Shown one piece after another: positions 24,130-36,773 of a DNA stretch of 64,000 bases. The position numbers and the translations under genes are program-made. Where the stretch lies: positions 2,790,001 through 2,854,000 of the forward strand of contig CAUWAG010000012.1 in NCBI GenBank assembly GCA_963556695.1, in the 5' to 3' direction. Origin of the DNA: Anthostomella pinea. Taxonomy: Eukaryota; Ascomycota; Sordariomycetes; Xylariales; Xylariaceae. The notes under the pieces are model-generated. The model made no database searches. It was not told the origin of the DNA and saw only the letters and a program-made list of their open reading frames with translations. The stretch's first letter is position 1; every line of letters begins with the position of its first letter.

Positions 24130-25703
24130 GTACGGGTATCTAGATTCCAACTGTGTTCTTGCCCTTTGAAAAACAGATGAGCTAGATTAGTGCTGTGTGA
24201 TTGGTAGCAAACATGTAAATTGAAGGTGATGTACTCCGTTAGCCTATCAGAAATCATGATCGCCTTCAAACAGCGTCTGAGGTCAGCTGTTGCAGATGAT
24301 GTAAGGCGGTGTGTGCACTGAGGCACCTGATGGCTACATGAGGGCCACAAACGTGCATTCTGTTTGCATGGAAACCACATCCCTTGCGTGGAAGCTGCAT
24401 TCACTGTGAGTAATCCATGCGACTCACCGGGGCAGGCAATCAATGTTCCGAAAATTGTGTCATTGTGCCACCTGGAGCCGTAGGATCTCCATGTCTTCTT
24501 TTTTACCCATCCGCGCGACTGACCTACCTACATGTAGCCAGAACATTAGACAACGATGCAACTCCGAACGCTGGAAATGTCTGGTGCTGACTGCGCGATG
24601 TCGTCAAGCAGCCTGGTTCAGTCAGCCAGTGGCCTCGTGGAAGAGGTCCAAATCAAAGTTGGCGGTGTCGAGTATCTCTTGATCCCAAACCCAGAGGTAA
24701 GGTTGCAAGCTCGATCCGTGCTCAAGCTAGCCCTACGAACAATTGCTGACTGCTCGCAGAACTTTCTCAGCTTCGACGATGGCAATGCTCCGGTGCTGCT
24801 TCTGGTGTACGTGACTGAGCCAGGCCAGACCATCTCCAAATCCACACTCCGCGACTTCCGTACCACCACTCTCGATCCGGATGACGTCTTCCAACCCGAG
24901 TTTTTCTGCAATGTCGTCTTCTACGGAAGCAAGAAAGATGACCTTCATATCGACCCTGATGTTCTTGAAGAGCTGGCTGCGTGGAACACCAAGACATCGA
25001 CATATGTTGAAGGCCACCCAGCAGCCAAAGTTGCTCCAGGGCCGTACATTTTCGCCAAAGGGAAGACTTGGCAACCGTGGAGGGTCTACTACGACTTCAA
25101 CGCAGCCTTCATGACCGCATTCAAGCCTTCGCCAGATAGCTCCGGAAGATGAGTGTTCCAGCCCCAGGCGTACTGTGGGCTGCGACTAACTGTGTCCTAC
25201 TCTAGTGTCGCTTGACTCCCCCATGGCTGGCATCAATGGTAGAGTCATCGTACCGCCTCGCTGCTATTACAAGCCATCCGAGGAACGCCCTCTTGATGGA
25301 GCTCGGATCAGTGTCAAAGACAACATTGACATCGCAGGCCACAAAACCACCCTTTGCAATCGAGCATGGATAGACTTCTACCCGGCCAAGACCGAACATG
25401 CGGCTTGTATCCAGGTTCTCATAGACGCGGGAGGTATCATTGTAGGGAAAGTGAAGCTTCAAGCCATGATCATGCGAGAGGAGCCACTTGAGGCAGTCGA
25501 GTTCACCGCACCGTTCAATCCACGAGGTGATGGATACCAGGTACCGTCTGGAAGCAGCCATGGCAGTGCTGCTGGTATGGCATCATACGACTGGCTTGAC
25601 TTCTCCATCGGATCTGACAGTAAGTTGCTCGAATGCTTGTCCCTATGGTCCATACACTGACGCAAGAGACAGCCAACGGGAGTGGACGCAAGCCTGCGCA
25701 CTA

Positions 25704-27640
25704 ACATCTCACCCCCCCCTGCGGACCACCCCCCCACGGACCACTCCACACCACACCACTCTCATTCAGATGAAGCCATCTACAACCACCACAGTTGCTA
25801 AATACACTAAGGTCGTGGTGTTCTAACCATAATACAGCTCCCAGAATCCGATTCCGACCCTAAATCTTTACCAGGGACCTCTTATGGGACCTCTTTGCCT
25901 GTAGTGGAGTCCCTATAGACCCTCCTGTTCCTCAGCTCCATTTTGGCCTCCCTTATGTTAGCCATTGTGATGAATCGTTCCCCTGGTGTTGGTTTGATTG
26001 CTTTTCGAGTGGTATTAGCCTTTTTAGTCACTTGAGCCTCAAGCAGCTCACATTTGGCCCGTAGATTTATAATGATAGCAGCCTGAACATCCATGGCCTT
26101 GCCAGCCTTCTGCACCAACAAGCGCTCAGAGGGTTCCCCAAAGGAAGGGTCCTTTCTTTCGAGCTTTCGAGCACTCTCCCGCAAAGCCCGGCTTCCAGAG
26201 GGTGTTGTGACAATGGTTTTAGCTACCATCTCGAGAAAATCTGGTGTTGTGGCTTGCTCGGAAGCCTTAGGGTCCCTCTGGCGTGCCCTGGCCACCCCCT
26301 TGTCCTCTAGAATCACATATTTCGACTTCAATGCCTCCGCTCTGTTGCAAGGAACAATCCCAGTCTTTTTCCAGGCAATTCTGATGTTGAGGAGCGTCAT
26401 TGTGTCCTTCCGGGCCTGCTCATAGCACTCCAAAATCTCCTCCTTAGATGGCCTGAGTCCCAGACGGCCGCTGGGCGTCTCCTGGAGTAAGGTCTTCAAC
26501 CTCTTCTTTACCAAATTGAAGACTCCCACATCTAACACCTGGACTACATGGGAGCAGTGAGGTTCATAAAAGATCAACCATACTTTATTTCTTAAGCAGG
26601 TGGCTAGGAACTCGTCATTCGTGTGGGAGTCGTGGCCATCACATACCAAAACCACCCATGTGTTGCCGTGGACCTCCCAAATGTGAGGAATAAAGATACG
26701 TTGAAGCCATTCTAACACAATGGGATTCAAGGTCCATCCATTGGGCGACGTAGTAAACCTCCAGTCGGTGAATTTGCCCTCGTTTTGGTTGCTAAATCAC
26801 TGGGCTTGTACATTAACCCCCTTGAGAATCACCAGCGGCGGCAAGGTCTCACCAGATCCGCTCATACACTCTAGGGCAGTTATCTATTCACCCTTCTCGA
26901 CCCCTTTCTTCATAGCCACGTTGCCGGAGGCCTCAGAGACCACCCAATGAGAGTCTCCAACCCCCTGGGCGATTCCCATTTCGTCGACGTTGTACCAGCG
27001 TGCTGGCATGAGGTTAACCACGTCAGGGGCGTCACACCGATCGAAAAAAATGTTGATATTTGCCGCTGTAACACCATTCACTCGGTTGTAGTCGATAACA
27101 CGAGACTTCATTATCTTGACTTCCGGGTTTCGAGACAGGAACTTGGATGCCCAATTTTTCCCTAATTCTCGAGCATCCCCGGTGGCATGGAGCATCCGCT
27201 GGGCCATGAGACGGAACTTAGAGACCGCCAGAGAATACCCTAGCCGTGCTTGCCCCAGGGCCCAGCTTGCCAGCTTATGTTCGAGATACGGTGAGAGAGC
27301 CTGTTGGAGAGCGCTGGTCTCATTCCGCGTTGGGGTGCCAGAGATTCGTCGATTGACGTACAAGCGACTGATTTGCCATTCGAGGGCTGACGAGCAGACT
27401 GGAGCTCCGCGTTGGATGGCCAAAATGGCGGCTTCAGCTTTTATTTGACGGTCGTAAAATGACATCATGAGATTCAGCAGTGGATAAGGATTCAAATAGT
27501 GTGCTTTATGAAAAAAAAGATGCAAAAGTGATGGTGTAGATGATGGATCACCATAATCCTGGTGGTTGGTGAATTACGCGTTTGTGGGTCAGAACGCGCT
27601 GGTCCGCGGGGGGGGTGGTCCGCAGGGGGGTAGGAGATGT
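25704..27640 (-). mobile_element. Pogo-family (Tc1/mariner) transposon 1, 1937 bp, with TA duplication
   Basis: Ends are inverted repeats of about 45 bp, starting ACATCTC and carrying repeated CGGACCAC motifs between C-runs. A TA lies at 25702-25703 and again at 27641-27642, and removal of the element and one TA restores a Tyr codon in the amidase. The transposase is on the minus strand (27525-25882). An HTH/CENPB-like part is followed by a DDE domain with NVDEMGI, VCDGHDSH and VLDVGVFN. Two in-frame stops interrupt it: TAG at 26884-26886 and TGA near 26793, both consistent with C-to-T (or G-to-A) changes. The transposase is therefore presumably inactive. Confidence 0.93.
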
Positions 27641-28096
27641 TACAACGGCTGCTTCTCGATTCGCCCATCGACCGGCATCATGAACACGGACGGAGTCATT
27701 GGGCAATTCGCGTGAGGAGCCCCTGTCCAGCCTTTCACATGAATCTTACTGACTCTGTGGCTCCTGTGTAGGCAGTTTGATATGCCTGTATTCTTCGGGA
27801 GAGATCTTTCTAGGTTCTCGGAGTTCATCTCGATGTGGTACGGCGATTCCCCAATGCTCCGGGTTCCTTCCAAGGTTCGAATCCCTTTCTCAGCTGTCTG
27901 TCTTCAATCACTAGCTCAGCTACCGGTCAAGATCCTCTATCCTCTGGACTACTTGCCTACTACCAATGCAGCGCAGTCTAGCCTCATTGACAAGTTTGTT
28001 GAGGGCCTCGAATCAGCCTTAAACGCCAAGCGGGATTACATAAGCCTTGCTGAGTTATGGAAGTCCGATTCTCCTAACGGCCCGGATAACTCTGAC

Positions 28097-31000
28097 CAGG
28101 GCCCAAATCAATTACATTACATCCACGAAGCCACGGATTCGCGTGGATGTAAGGATTTACACCAAATCCACGAAATAGTGGTCCACTGAAGCCCCAAATG
28201 GATGTAATTGATGGTGGATGTACATATTTTTGGTGGTAAAGCTGAATTCCTCATCTGGGATGGCCCTGACACCCCCATATTCGTGCTAAAGCCGTAATAT
28301 TTGTCCCTTTGCCCGAAAGGGTGTAATAGCCTCTCGTTCAACTGCTAGCAGTATTCTTCGTCGTCTGCTTCACGTGTCCTTTCGCTAACTGCTATCCACG
28401 CAGTTGCCCACTTTGCGAGCTCGTCAGAGGACATCCTTTCGATGTAATCAACTTCATCCTTCTCGTCGGGTGACAGCAATACGGGGTCTAACTCGTGTAT
28501 AACACCAGCTCGTAGCCACGAACGCAGTACCTGGCAGAGACTGATGATCATAGCATCTAGGGCGCCGCGAAAAGCTAGTCGTCATCCGCCCTGCTGCCGA
28601 AAAAACCCTCTCACATTCGGCAGACATCGGTTGAACTGTGAGGATGTCAAGCGCCATTTGTGAGAGACGAGGGTATTGGTGACGTCGTTCGTGCCAGTAG
28701 GCTAAAGGATCGAATATTGCGTTATTCACAGTCTCGTGAGACTGCCAGATCTCGTATTCATCTCCCAGAGTGGATGAAATCGGGGCCGAGCTTGCTTGTT
28801 GATGGATGAATTCCTCGAGAGGGTTCAGATCGATTTTACGGCGCTTTTGGGCAGGCTCGTCGTCATTAAGGGTGTTCTGTATCTCGAGATCACGGTATTC
28901 GGTATCCCACAGCTCTTGGACCAAATCTTTTGCCTTCTGAATCCATTCAGGCCAATCATTCCATTTCTGTTCGAACCAGTGCCATCGGAATCGGGGGTGA
29001 AGGGCTATAGCCGCGTAATAGAGGGGGGTCTCGTCGAGCTTCTGATAATATTCGTCTAGCTTCATCCAACCAAGGTTGATGTTAGCTACGAAGTGTTCAC
29101 TGTCAGGAAGCTTGTTAGCAGTAATTTTATAACCCTCAAGCTTGCCGAGAAGGAATTCAAATCCAAAGATAACATCCCAGATGTTACCATACGAACCGGT
29201 CCATCCTTTCTACTTGCGTTGCATGCCATCCCCTTCGAGTAATTTCACGGTGTGTTCATAGTCAGTAAGGATAGCGGCAGTGTGCTCAAGAACGGTCCAA
29301 TCGTGATCATTTAGATGATTCTCTTCTTTGAGGATTTGGGGCCGCCTTGCCATGGCCCTGCCACTAACGAGGCCAGTCCTCTTGGATCTGTGTTGGTCTT
29401 CCCATTCCTGATTAAATTGGGCTATCATTCGAGGGAGATACGGGCGAAGCTTGATGAGACGGCGGATCATATATAACTGTGAAAGCCATCTAGTGTCGTT
29501 ATCGAGGATGACACACAGTGCCCTGGTGTGAGGAACTGTGAAATCGAGGACATCTTGCCGTTGGACGTCAAGAAGGATGTAATGCAAGCGGTCAGATCGC
29601 CAGATATCAACGACGAGGTTGTGAGCCTTGTCAACAGGGCCTAATCGGTGATACAACGCGTGTTTAGCAACCGAAAGAGATTCGACCTTGCTGATCTCTG
29701 TTTCGAATGCTTCAACATCAGTACCAAACAATAAGGATTTGGCAGAGAGATTCAACTGATGCCCGAAGCACCAGCCACGCCGTTTCTTGCCCTCGAAGCC
29801 TAGGGCTAGCCCTATCTCGGTTGATGCCGTATCCATATTGGCAGCGTTATCGAGAATAAGAAAGCCGATCTTATGGTCAATACCAAACATCTTCAAGACT
29901 TGGACGATTTGCGTGGCAATATTTTGACCTGTGTGACGAATGGAGACCTCGGGGATGCCGAGAACTAGCTTGCAAGGCTTGTTGTATTCATCTCTGAAAA
30001 AGACGACTACGCCATACAAAGCGCGATGATTACCTGACCGCCAGCCATCAAAGGATACGTGTATCTTGCCAGGTGAAGCCCTCAACGCCTCGATGATGGC
30101 TCCCTTGTGCCGTTGGAATTCGCGTATGATTTTTTTGCGTAGCCCGGTCGAGGAGATGTGCCCGCTTTGGTCTGTGATACACGGGTTGAGGTATTCGTGT
30201 GCAAGGCGTAATTTGTGATGATTCACAGTAGCAAAAGGAAGGTTCTCTTCGACGATCCATTCCATAAGGAGGCGGTGAAAGGTATCTCAATCGAAGTTCT
30301 TCAGCATGCTATTGGTTATTGCTTGGTCTCGAGGGTTCTCTGGGTTGACGGAGAGATATCAGTGAAGCCGTTGTTGGCTCGTATCGTTGATTGTTTCGGC
30401 TCGTAATTGTGCCTTGGATCTGGTCTTTTCACCCCCAGGGGCAGAGATCGATTCGACTAGATACAGGTGCTGTATGGCGTTCTGAAGGCCTGCAGATGTG
30501 AAAGAATCGGGTACGGGATTGCGGCGAGTGATACAGTATCGGCACACCCATTTGAAGGTCCTACCCTTCTGGATGTCATATCCGTGATCCCAGGCCCAGG
30601 AGTTGAGACCTCGCTTCCACTGAGCCCACGTGTAGCCACGAAAACACGCAAAAAGGAAGGCTTCGTTGCCCTGAGAGATGCCGTGGCGGAGGGATTCTCG
30701 TCGAGATGATTGGGGTGCTGGCGAGGGGGTTACGGACAAAGGGACGTCGTTGGGAGGCTCGGAGCCACCGTGTATCGAGGATTCGGGTGTACCGGCCATG
30801 GTGAAGCGTGCTGAGGGTACTGCTTGCAATTCGAGGCGAAAAAATTGAATGAACAGGTGAGTTCGAGTGGTTGGGTCGTATTCGAGTGAATCTGAATGAT
30901 TTGCCTGCTTTGGAGTGGTTTGCGTGGTCTGAATGTTGTTTGTGCCATTTGGTGGCTGCATTCAGAATTTCATGCTAGCTAGCTAGGTGGTTGAAATCAT

Positions 31001-31338
31001 ATGTCAATGTTTCTACTAGTGATATAATGCCCAACTCTTGATTAAATGCGCATCATCTTGGTATAGTGGTATGGTAGCGCAAAGTTTGCCTTGCGGAAAA
31101 GGCTACGTTCAGATCCTATAGGAAGCTCGGGATTTTTTGTTGTTGTAAAAAACGGGGCTCTTAGATTTTTGGACCAATCAGAGCCCATATTTCATCCACT
31201 GTCATACACTCGTCCATTACGTCAATTACACTAAGCCTTGAATGTAATGGATGACCCCTTCAGCTCCAGTGGATGTACGCCAAAGTGCTCCACTAGCGTG
31301 TACACCAGTGGACTAGCGTGTAATTGATTTGACCCTTG
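28097..31338 (-). mobile_element. hAT-family transposon, 3242 bp, with 8-bp duplication
   Basis: The ends share imperfect inverted repeats (left CAGGGCCCAAATCAATTACA; the right end on the complement differs at three of 20 positions). The 8-bp duplication ACTCTGAC lies at 28089-28096 and 31339-31346. The transposase gene reads on the minus strand from about 30961 to 28345. A BED-like zinc finger (FKWVCRYC...QNAIQHL) comes first, then the catalytic core with DGWRSGNHRALYGVVVFF and LDNAANMD, and a C-terminal dimerisation region (YPRLSQMALDILTVQPMSAE CERVFS). Stops at about 30360, 30286 and 29210 and one extra T near 28575 break it. All stops are explainable by single C-to-T changes. Confidence 0.93.
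31049..31138 (+). ncRNA. tRNA-like pol III unit inside the hAT element
   Basis: This stretch begins GCGCATCATCTTGG. It has a perfect A box TGGTATAGTGG (31059-31069), a degenerate B box GTTCAGATCC (31107-31116) and a T6 terminator (31133-31138). The 3' part does not pair with the 5' acceptor-like end, so it is not a working tRNA. It looks like a tRNA pseudogene or SINE head captured in the subterminal part of the transposon. Confidence 0.4.
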
Positions 31339-32148
31339 ACTCTGACATTGAAGAATACCTGAGACTGGTAAGCACCTGCTGTTCGCAAGTTGGATTACCA
31401 TGTTGCTGAGTTGGCCAAGGCTGGAGGCTATCCATACTATCGGGACGCGTACTACGATTTGCCGGGTTTTCGAGAACAGTACGCGGTAAAGCATGGGAAA
31501 CCGCCCTTCATCCACAGAGCTATGCAGTGGCAGTGGTAAGTCGGCTGCATCTTAAAGACTATATAATTTAAGCACTGATTACATCGACTTAGGGATGTTG
31601 CTAAAACGATTTCTATTGAGGAACACGACTTTTATTGGCGTCGCTCCGAGATCTACCGTCATTGGCTGCTAGACAGGGTCTTCAAGGCCGATTCCAAAGA
31701 TTCCATTACCATCATGGTTTTCCCCATTGAAGTTGGGAAACCAAATTATCGCGACGCTGAGCTCCCGTTTGTGGTTTACTGAATTTCCGTATGAATTAGC
31801 ATGCTGATGACATTTCTAGGCCGTTCTCTATACTCAGCGGGTATGCGTCCTTGAATATGTCGCCAATGCTTCGCGCACCCGAGCTCACTACCTTGAGTAA
31901 GTCCATCCCCAAGATATGCAGTGATGTTCTCACATGTAAGAATAGTTGGTGAAATGTCGTACGATTCCGTCGTGACGAAGAGGGAAGAGCCGCTGCTTAT
32001 AGGAGCGTTAGTAATAGGACCGCCAGGTAACTCTATCACACATGACCTTTCATTATACGTGCCGAATGTTGACCTCTGCTCATAGGAGCCGATATGATTC
32101 TTGCTGAACTGGTCGAGAAAGGTATGAGAGCGTGTCACTTTCCAACTA

Positions 32149-34333
32149 CCATGCCCCACCCCCTAACGGGACACATCCCCCATCGGGACAGCCAAACCCC
32201 ACCATCACCACCAAAATACCCCCTTACTCACTTACACGCAATTGAGGCTGTAGATGCCCAAAGAAATCAACAAAATTATCATTCTGTGGTGTTGAGGCTC
32301 CTCAATCCACGTATCTAGTCGGCGCCCTAATTGACCGACCGCTTCTCGTCACCTGGGGCTCTACAACAGGGGCTTCTTCACCTTCCTCAGCCTCCTCACC
32401 CTTATCTTCAACAACCTCTGGCTCTGCTTCTGACTCTGAAGACTCTATAATCACGGCCCTTAACGGGTCACCCCCCTGGGCCAATATCTCGGTCATATTC
32501 ATGAACTTCCGGTTCGGATTTGGGACCTTCTTCCTCTTCTTGGGCCGTAACCGCTCTAATTCAGCCTCCAGGGCCTTGATCTTATGATCTTTTAGGGCCA
32601 GCTCTGTCTCCTGGTTCTCGAAGGCGTGGGAGATCTTCCTGAATTTCAGCCGAGTGGCTGGGGAGCGGTTCTTTGCGAAATCTATGATCTGTCGGCTTGT
32701 GGTAGGGGTCCGCTGGTCTTCTGGCTCCGAGTCTTTAACTTCTTCTGGCTCCAGGGTTTTTCTTTTATCCTCCTGGATTTCTGGGTGTTTCAAACACTTC
32801 CTGCGGCTAACTGGGTAACACCCCGTCACTCAGAAGCCCGAGAGGATATTCGGCTTAGAAAAAGCCTTGTCCCTAGCCTGAGAATAACAGCGGATGAAGT
32901 TGATCTTATCCACGGGCGAGGCATCTATGAGAGAATTTAATTGCGAAAGAAATCTCTGGTCGTAGGCTTTGAGCGCGTTATATGGTCTGTTATCTAGTGG
33001 TTGCATGCCGTGGCTGGTATGGGCTGGGAAAAAACAAAGCAAGATGTTGGCAAAATAACACCACAACATGAACTCGTCCTGTTAGTTATACAGTTAGTTA
33101 ACTAATTAAACAACCCCTAAAAAATAAATAACGTACGGAAGTATGGCTACCATGGCCATCTAATATCAAAAGGATTGGCTCTGCCTGGTCTTCCCCTCGT
33201 ACAGCATCCACCTGGGGTAGGAAAACGTGGTCTAATCATAGGCACGCAATCTCGTTACTGGTCCAGCCGTTATCTGACGGTATGTAGTACCAACCCGCGA
33301 TTTTGCGGAATTCTTTAATGAACCATTAGGCCTGGAGATCTTTTCCTTTGAAAATTATGCCTGGTTTGAGAACTTTTCCCGTGCCTGAGATGGCTTCGAT
33401 AAAGGAGGTCCAGCCACGCCCCTGGGGACTCTTTAGGAAGGCTTTCGTAGTGTCAGAACTTCTATAAGGGTTAGCTAGTTAACTGACAGGATAGGGGTGA
33501 ATAGGGGGTTAAAAGACTAACCAAAACCCGACATGATGCCGCCCTTATCGACAATGTACGTATTTTCTGGCTTCACCCATTGATAATCCCCTAATATGTC
33601 AAATAACCAGTTGACAGACTTAGGGGTGAACCCCTTAAACCGAGCGGATTCCATCCGCTTACCGATTTTAGTCTGGATAATGAGGTTACGGCGTTTATAG
33701 CCCTCCATATAATTCGGGTCCAGTGGTACAAAATCCCTCCCCCTTTTTCAGCAGTTATATAATAATCTCCCGCACGGCTGTGTGAGAAGGGGCAAGCCCT
33801 AGGGACTCCTGGCGCAATATCTATTGAGCCACCTTACTCTCTTATTGAGGGGAGAGTCTCTGCTTGCTAACCTGGGCCTCGGCTCGGGTGACTCTGCCAT
33901 TAATGCGTGCTGACAGCGTTTGCTTAGGGATGCCGTGTTTTTGGGCGGCTTTTTTCATAGATATGCCGTTATCTGTCACATCTAGCCAGGCATCCGCCAC
34001 ATTATCTTCAGTGTACGTGGGCAGAGGCATCGTGGCTGGCTTCACGATGCTGTGGTGGCATAAGGGTCAGGGGTTCAGAGAGAGAATTCTATAGCAAATT
34101 TGCATTTAGGGGCGGGGCACGGAGGCTCCTAATTACTGATGCCGATGGCTGAAACTTTACTAATCTATATCCGACTAAATACCAAGAAAAGGGCTATCTA
34201 ACTATCTAAAGAGCGTATAGATAGCCTCAAAGCGGGCTGTAATCCGTGTAAGTGAGGTAGGGGACTTTTGGTGGTGGTTGTGGGGTTTGGCTGTCCCGGT
34301 GGGGGGTGTGTCCCGTTAGGGGGTGGGGGATGG
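32149..34333 (-). mobile_element. Fot1/pogo-like transposon 2, 2185 bp, with TA duplication
   Basis: Terminal inverted repeats of about 90-100 bp start CCATSCCCCACCCCCTAACG on both ends, and TA is duplicated at 32147-32148 and 34334-34335. The transposase reads on the minus strand from 34045 to 32302. Its N-terminal HTH includes ISMKKAAQKHGIPKQTLSARING. The DDE core has VDKGGIM (family DE, here DK), LLILDGHGSH and QPLDNRPYN. A long coiled-coil and acidic C-terminus follows, ending RSIRAPTRYVD. Several stops and frame losses occur between the parts. The Glu-to-Lys change fits G-to-A mutation. Excision of element plus one TA restores the last codons of the amidase. Confidence 0.92.
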
Positions 34334-34364
34334 TACACTCAAAACTGGGCGGTCGATGTATTGA

Positions 34365-34768
34365 GTAAGGTAGATGCCGACGAGCTGGCCAGGTGGAATC
34401 ACGATGGCAATTGCGAATAGGGCCCAAGGCTCGGTAGTATCAAAGCAGCCAGATTCATACCTACCTTACTTTATGCTATCACAGATCAACGATCGTGATT
34501 GCCTTTCACTGCGCCGACGAGCCTACGCAGGCTTAGGTTAAAAGGGGTATGATCCGTGCGCAGCCAGCCGACCAGCCTAGCCATACTGAGCCTAGTGCCT
34601 GATCACCAGGTGGGGCCAGCTGAATGGACCGTCACTGTTCACGCAGCGACAGGCAATAGGGGTGGCGCACGAACTTCTGGTGCGGTATCTACACCGAAGC
34701 ACGTACACTGCAAGTCGAGTAGTGGGAGATGAGGGGAGGTTTCAATTGCTTCAAGTACTCTAAGCTTT
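34365..34768. other. Intergenic, no supported gene
   Basis: The amidase stop is at 34362-34364 and the DUF3632-like gene ends at 34769 on the other strand, so this is the 3'-3' spacer of convergent genes. Nothing recognised. Confidence 0.6.
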
Positions 34769-35695
34769 CTACGCGTCCATCCCCTTTGCCTTGCTCTCAC
34801 GCATCATGTCTGCCACGCGACCCGCCACCTCCTTCAGCTGCGGCTGCTGAGCATCGAAGCGGTCGCTTGCCGCGATTTCCTGCAACCTTTGCGCCCACAC
34901 ATCCCAGCGTAAGTCCCGCGGCGCACCTTCCGGGAGAGTGTTGTCGCGGCCGCCCCAGTGCGGGTCGTTGTAGATATCAGAGCCGGCGATCTCGAGCCAC
35001 ACGGCCGCAGGCCATGCGTAGTCGCGGACATCATTGTCGCTTTCGCGCTCCAGTCCGCAGCTGATGGTGTACTTTCCAAATACCTCCACCCAATCCTTCA
35101 GCGAGTCCAGGGGCTCCCGGCGTTGCTGCCGGCTGAGGTGCGCGTAGAACCTGTTGAGATTGACCCATGCCGCAAGGGCTGCTGCTGGAGGCTGGGTATG
35201 CCTGGAGGGGCCTGTGGTCTCGTGAGAAACACGACTTAGTTCTGGGGCAAGGGGTTACCCACCATTCCAGCAGTCCCGAGATATGATCCCGAATGTTTCC
35301 AGTGAAGACAGTCGAGGAATCAATGCGATCTTCTTTGCCTCGGGTCCGGGTAGTGAATCGATGGGCGGAGGCTGGGCCACGGCTCGCAGGAGCGCTGCAA
35401 GTCGGCTGTGGGCCTCGTCTGCCGAAGTGTGTTCAATTGCCAAGAAGAACATCCAGAGGAACTCGGCCCATTCGTCCGCATCTTCTTGTTGGGAGGCGGT
35501 CATCCGACTGATGACTTCATGGCTCGTTGTCGGGCCCACGTCGGCGGAGCCGTCCATCAGTCCGCCGAGTAGGGGTATGATGAACTCTTGGAACGGAGAC
35601 GCATCTGTGCTCTTGGCTATGCCTAAGTGTTCTCTGATTGTGAGGGCCTGCTCTCTGATGTAATCGCGCGCTTTGGTCTCCCAATCCGAAGACAT
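34769..35695 (-). CDS. DUF3632-like fungal protein of unknown function
   Basis: Exon 1 is 35695-35263 and exon 2 is 35211-34769, spliced by a 51-bp intron (GTGGGT donor, CCACAG acceptor), giving 291 residues. The protein begins MSSDWETKARDYIREQA and continues with ADEWAEFLWMFFLAIEHT and later WVNLNRFYAHLSRQQ, SLKDWVEVFGKYTISCGL and AWPAAVWLEIAGSDIYND. This order of helical segments and Trp-rich motifs resembles the DUF3632 family of filamentous fungi, which is usually about this length. An upstream in-frame ATG at 35734 could add 13 residues. No signal peptide or membrane segment. Function is unknown. The gene looks intact. Confidence 0.68.
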
Positions 35696-35734
35696 GGCTG
35701 GATGGCGGGTGGTTGCAGTTGGGGATATGAACAA

Positions 35735-36773
35735 GTGGTGTTGAGCAGGTTACAGGAGCACAAATACTCAAACAGTCCCGCGAGAAATGAAGAGAGGTAT
35801 TGAAGCGGCGCTCTGGGTCGTGGAAGAAAAAGAGGGAAACATTGATTCAAATCCTATTCGGGGTTTCTTCTGATCAGGAAAATGACGACCGGACGGTCGT
35901 GCTCTACAACGTCATCCCAAGTACCTATGTGTTATGCGCGGACACAATCAGGCTGCCGATCGCGCATATCATTTGGTTGGCTCAAAAGGCTTCGTTGCCG
36001 ATCAGTCACCCGGCAGAGCTGACAGGCTTACTGGTTCAGTGGCATTGGGGGCGAAGATGGATTGGTCCATGCAGTTGGTTGAGCCTCACTGCTGTTGGTT
36101 GCGCCTCACCGTTGTGCGACTCAACGAAATGAAGGACGAGCTGAAGGTACCCGTCATCCATGCAGGTGTAGTGACCGCAGATCACGGTACATACAGTTGC
36201 TTGGTCTGAGGGACTGTGCCCCAGCAATGCGCACTTCTTGGTACAGGCCTTGCACATGCATCAGGAGGATGGTTCTTGGAGGATACCAAGTGCATATGCG
36301 ACCAAGACTTGCTAGGTATGACCAACACAGCATGTTCAGCTCTACCATCAGACGCCCAAAATAACCCGCGAAGCCGAGAATAGCATGCTTGATCAACAGG
36401 GGAAGCGAAGATCACCAGAAGCGATGTATGCAAGTGTCTTCATGACGTTCTGATGCCAAGTTACACTCGCAGCATAGGGTACGCGTTGCCGCACAGGGTA
36501 ACAGATGGACAGCTACTCTGACGCGGTGGATGTAGGGGCAGAATGATCCATCTTCATCCTTCAAGACAGACCCGATGGTCACTCTATCCAGCAGTGTGAG
36601 ATCACCTTGACTGGGCTGCGAGGACCGCGCCTCAACGGCGTCTGCGTGCCGTTCGCTATAAGATGCCAACTCACGCCGTCTTCAAGTCGACGAGATGTGT
36701 TCCTGGCGACCTATTCCATCACGTCTATCCCAACTAGCACCCTTGCCTCATATATCCTCGATTCACCACTCAA
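35735..36773. other. Intergenic, no supported gene
   Basis: Overlapping short frames on both strands without motifs. Probably promoter space for the divergent DUF3632-like and RNase-like genes. Confidence 0.5.

Larger units (their letters stand above)
24556..34364 (+). pseudogene. Amidase-signature gene split by three DNA transposons
   Basis: Host exons lie at 24556-25149, 25206-25621, 25674-25703 joined to 27643-28096, 31347-31562 and 31614-32148 joined to 34336-34364. Residues seen in order: an N-terminal Arp1-type domain (IPNPE/NFLSFDDGNAP), LDGARISVKDNIDI with the catalytic lysine, [34 protein letters not shown] with the catalytic serines, then CFSIRPSTG and the C-terminal IGPPG...LKTGRSMY. 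The exact join of frames over each insertion shows the inserts came later. Other damage exists: an in-frame TGA at 25150-25152 that I cannot splice around and a frame discontinuity near 31365-31390. Amidases hydrolyse amide bonds with a Ser-Ser-Lys triad. This copy cannot make a full product. Confidence 0.88.
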
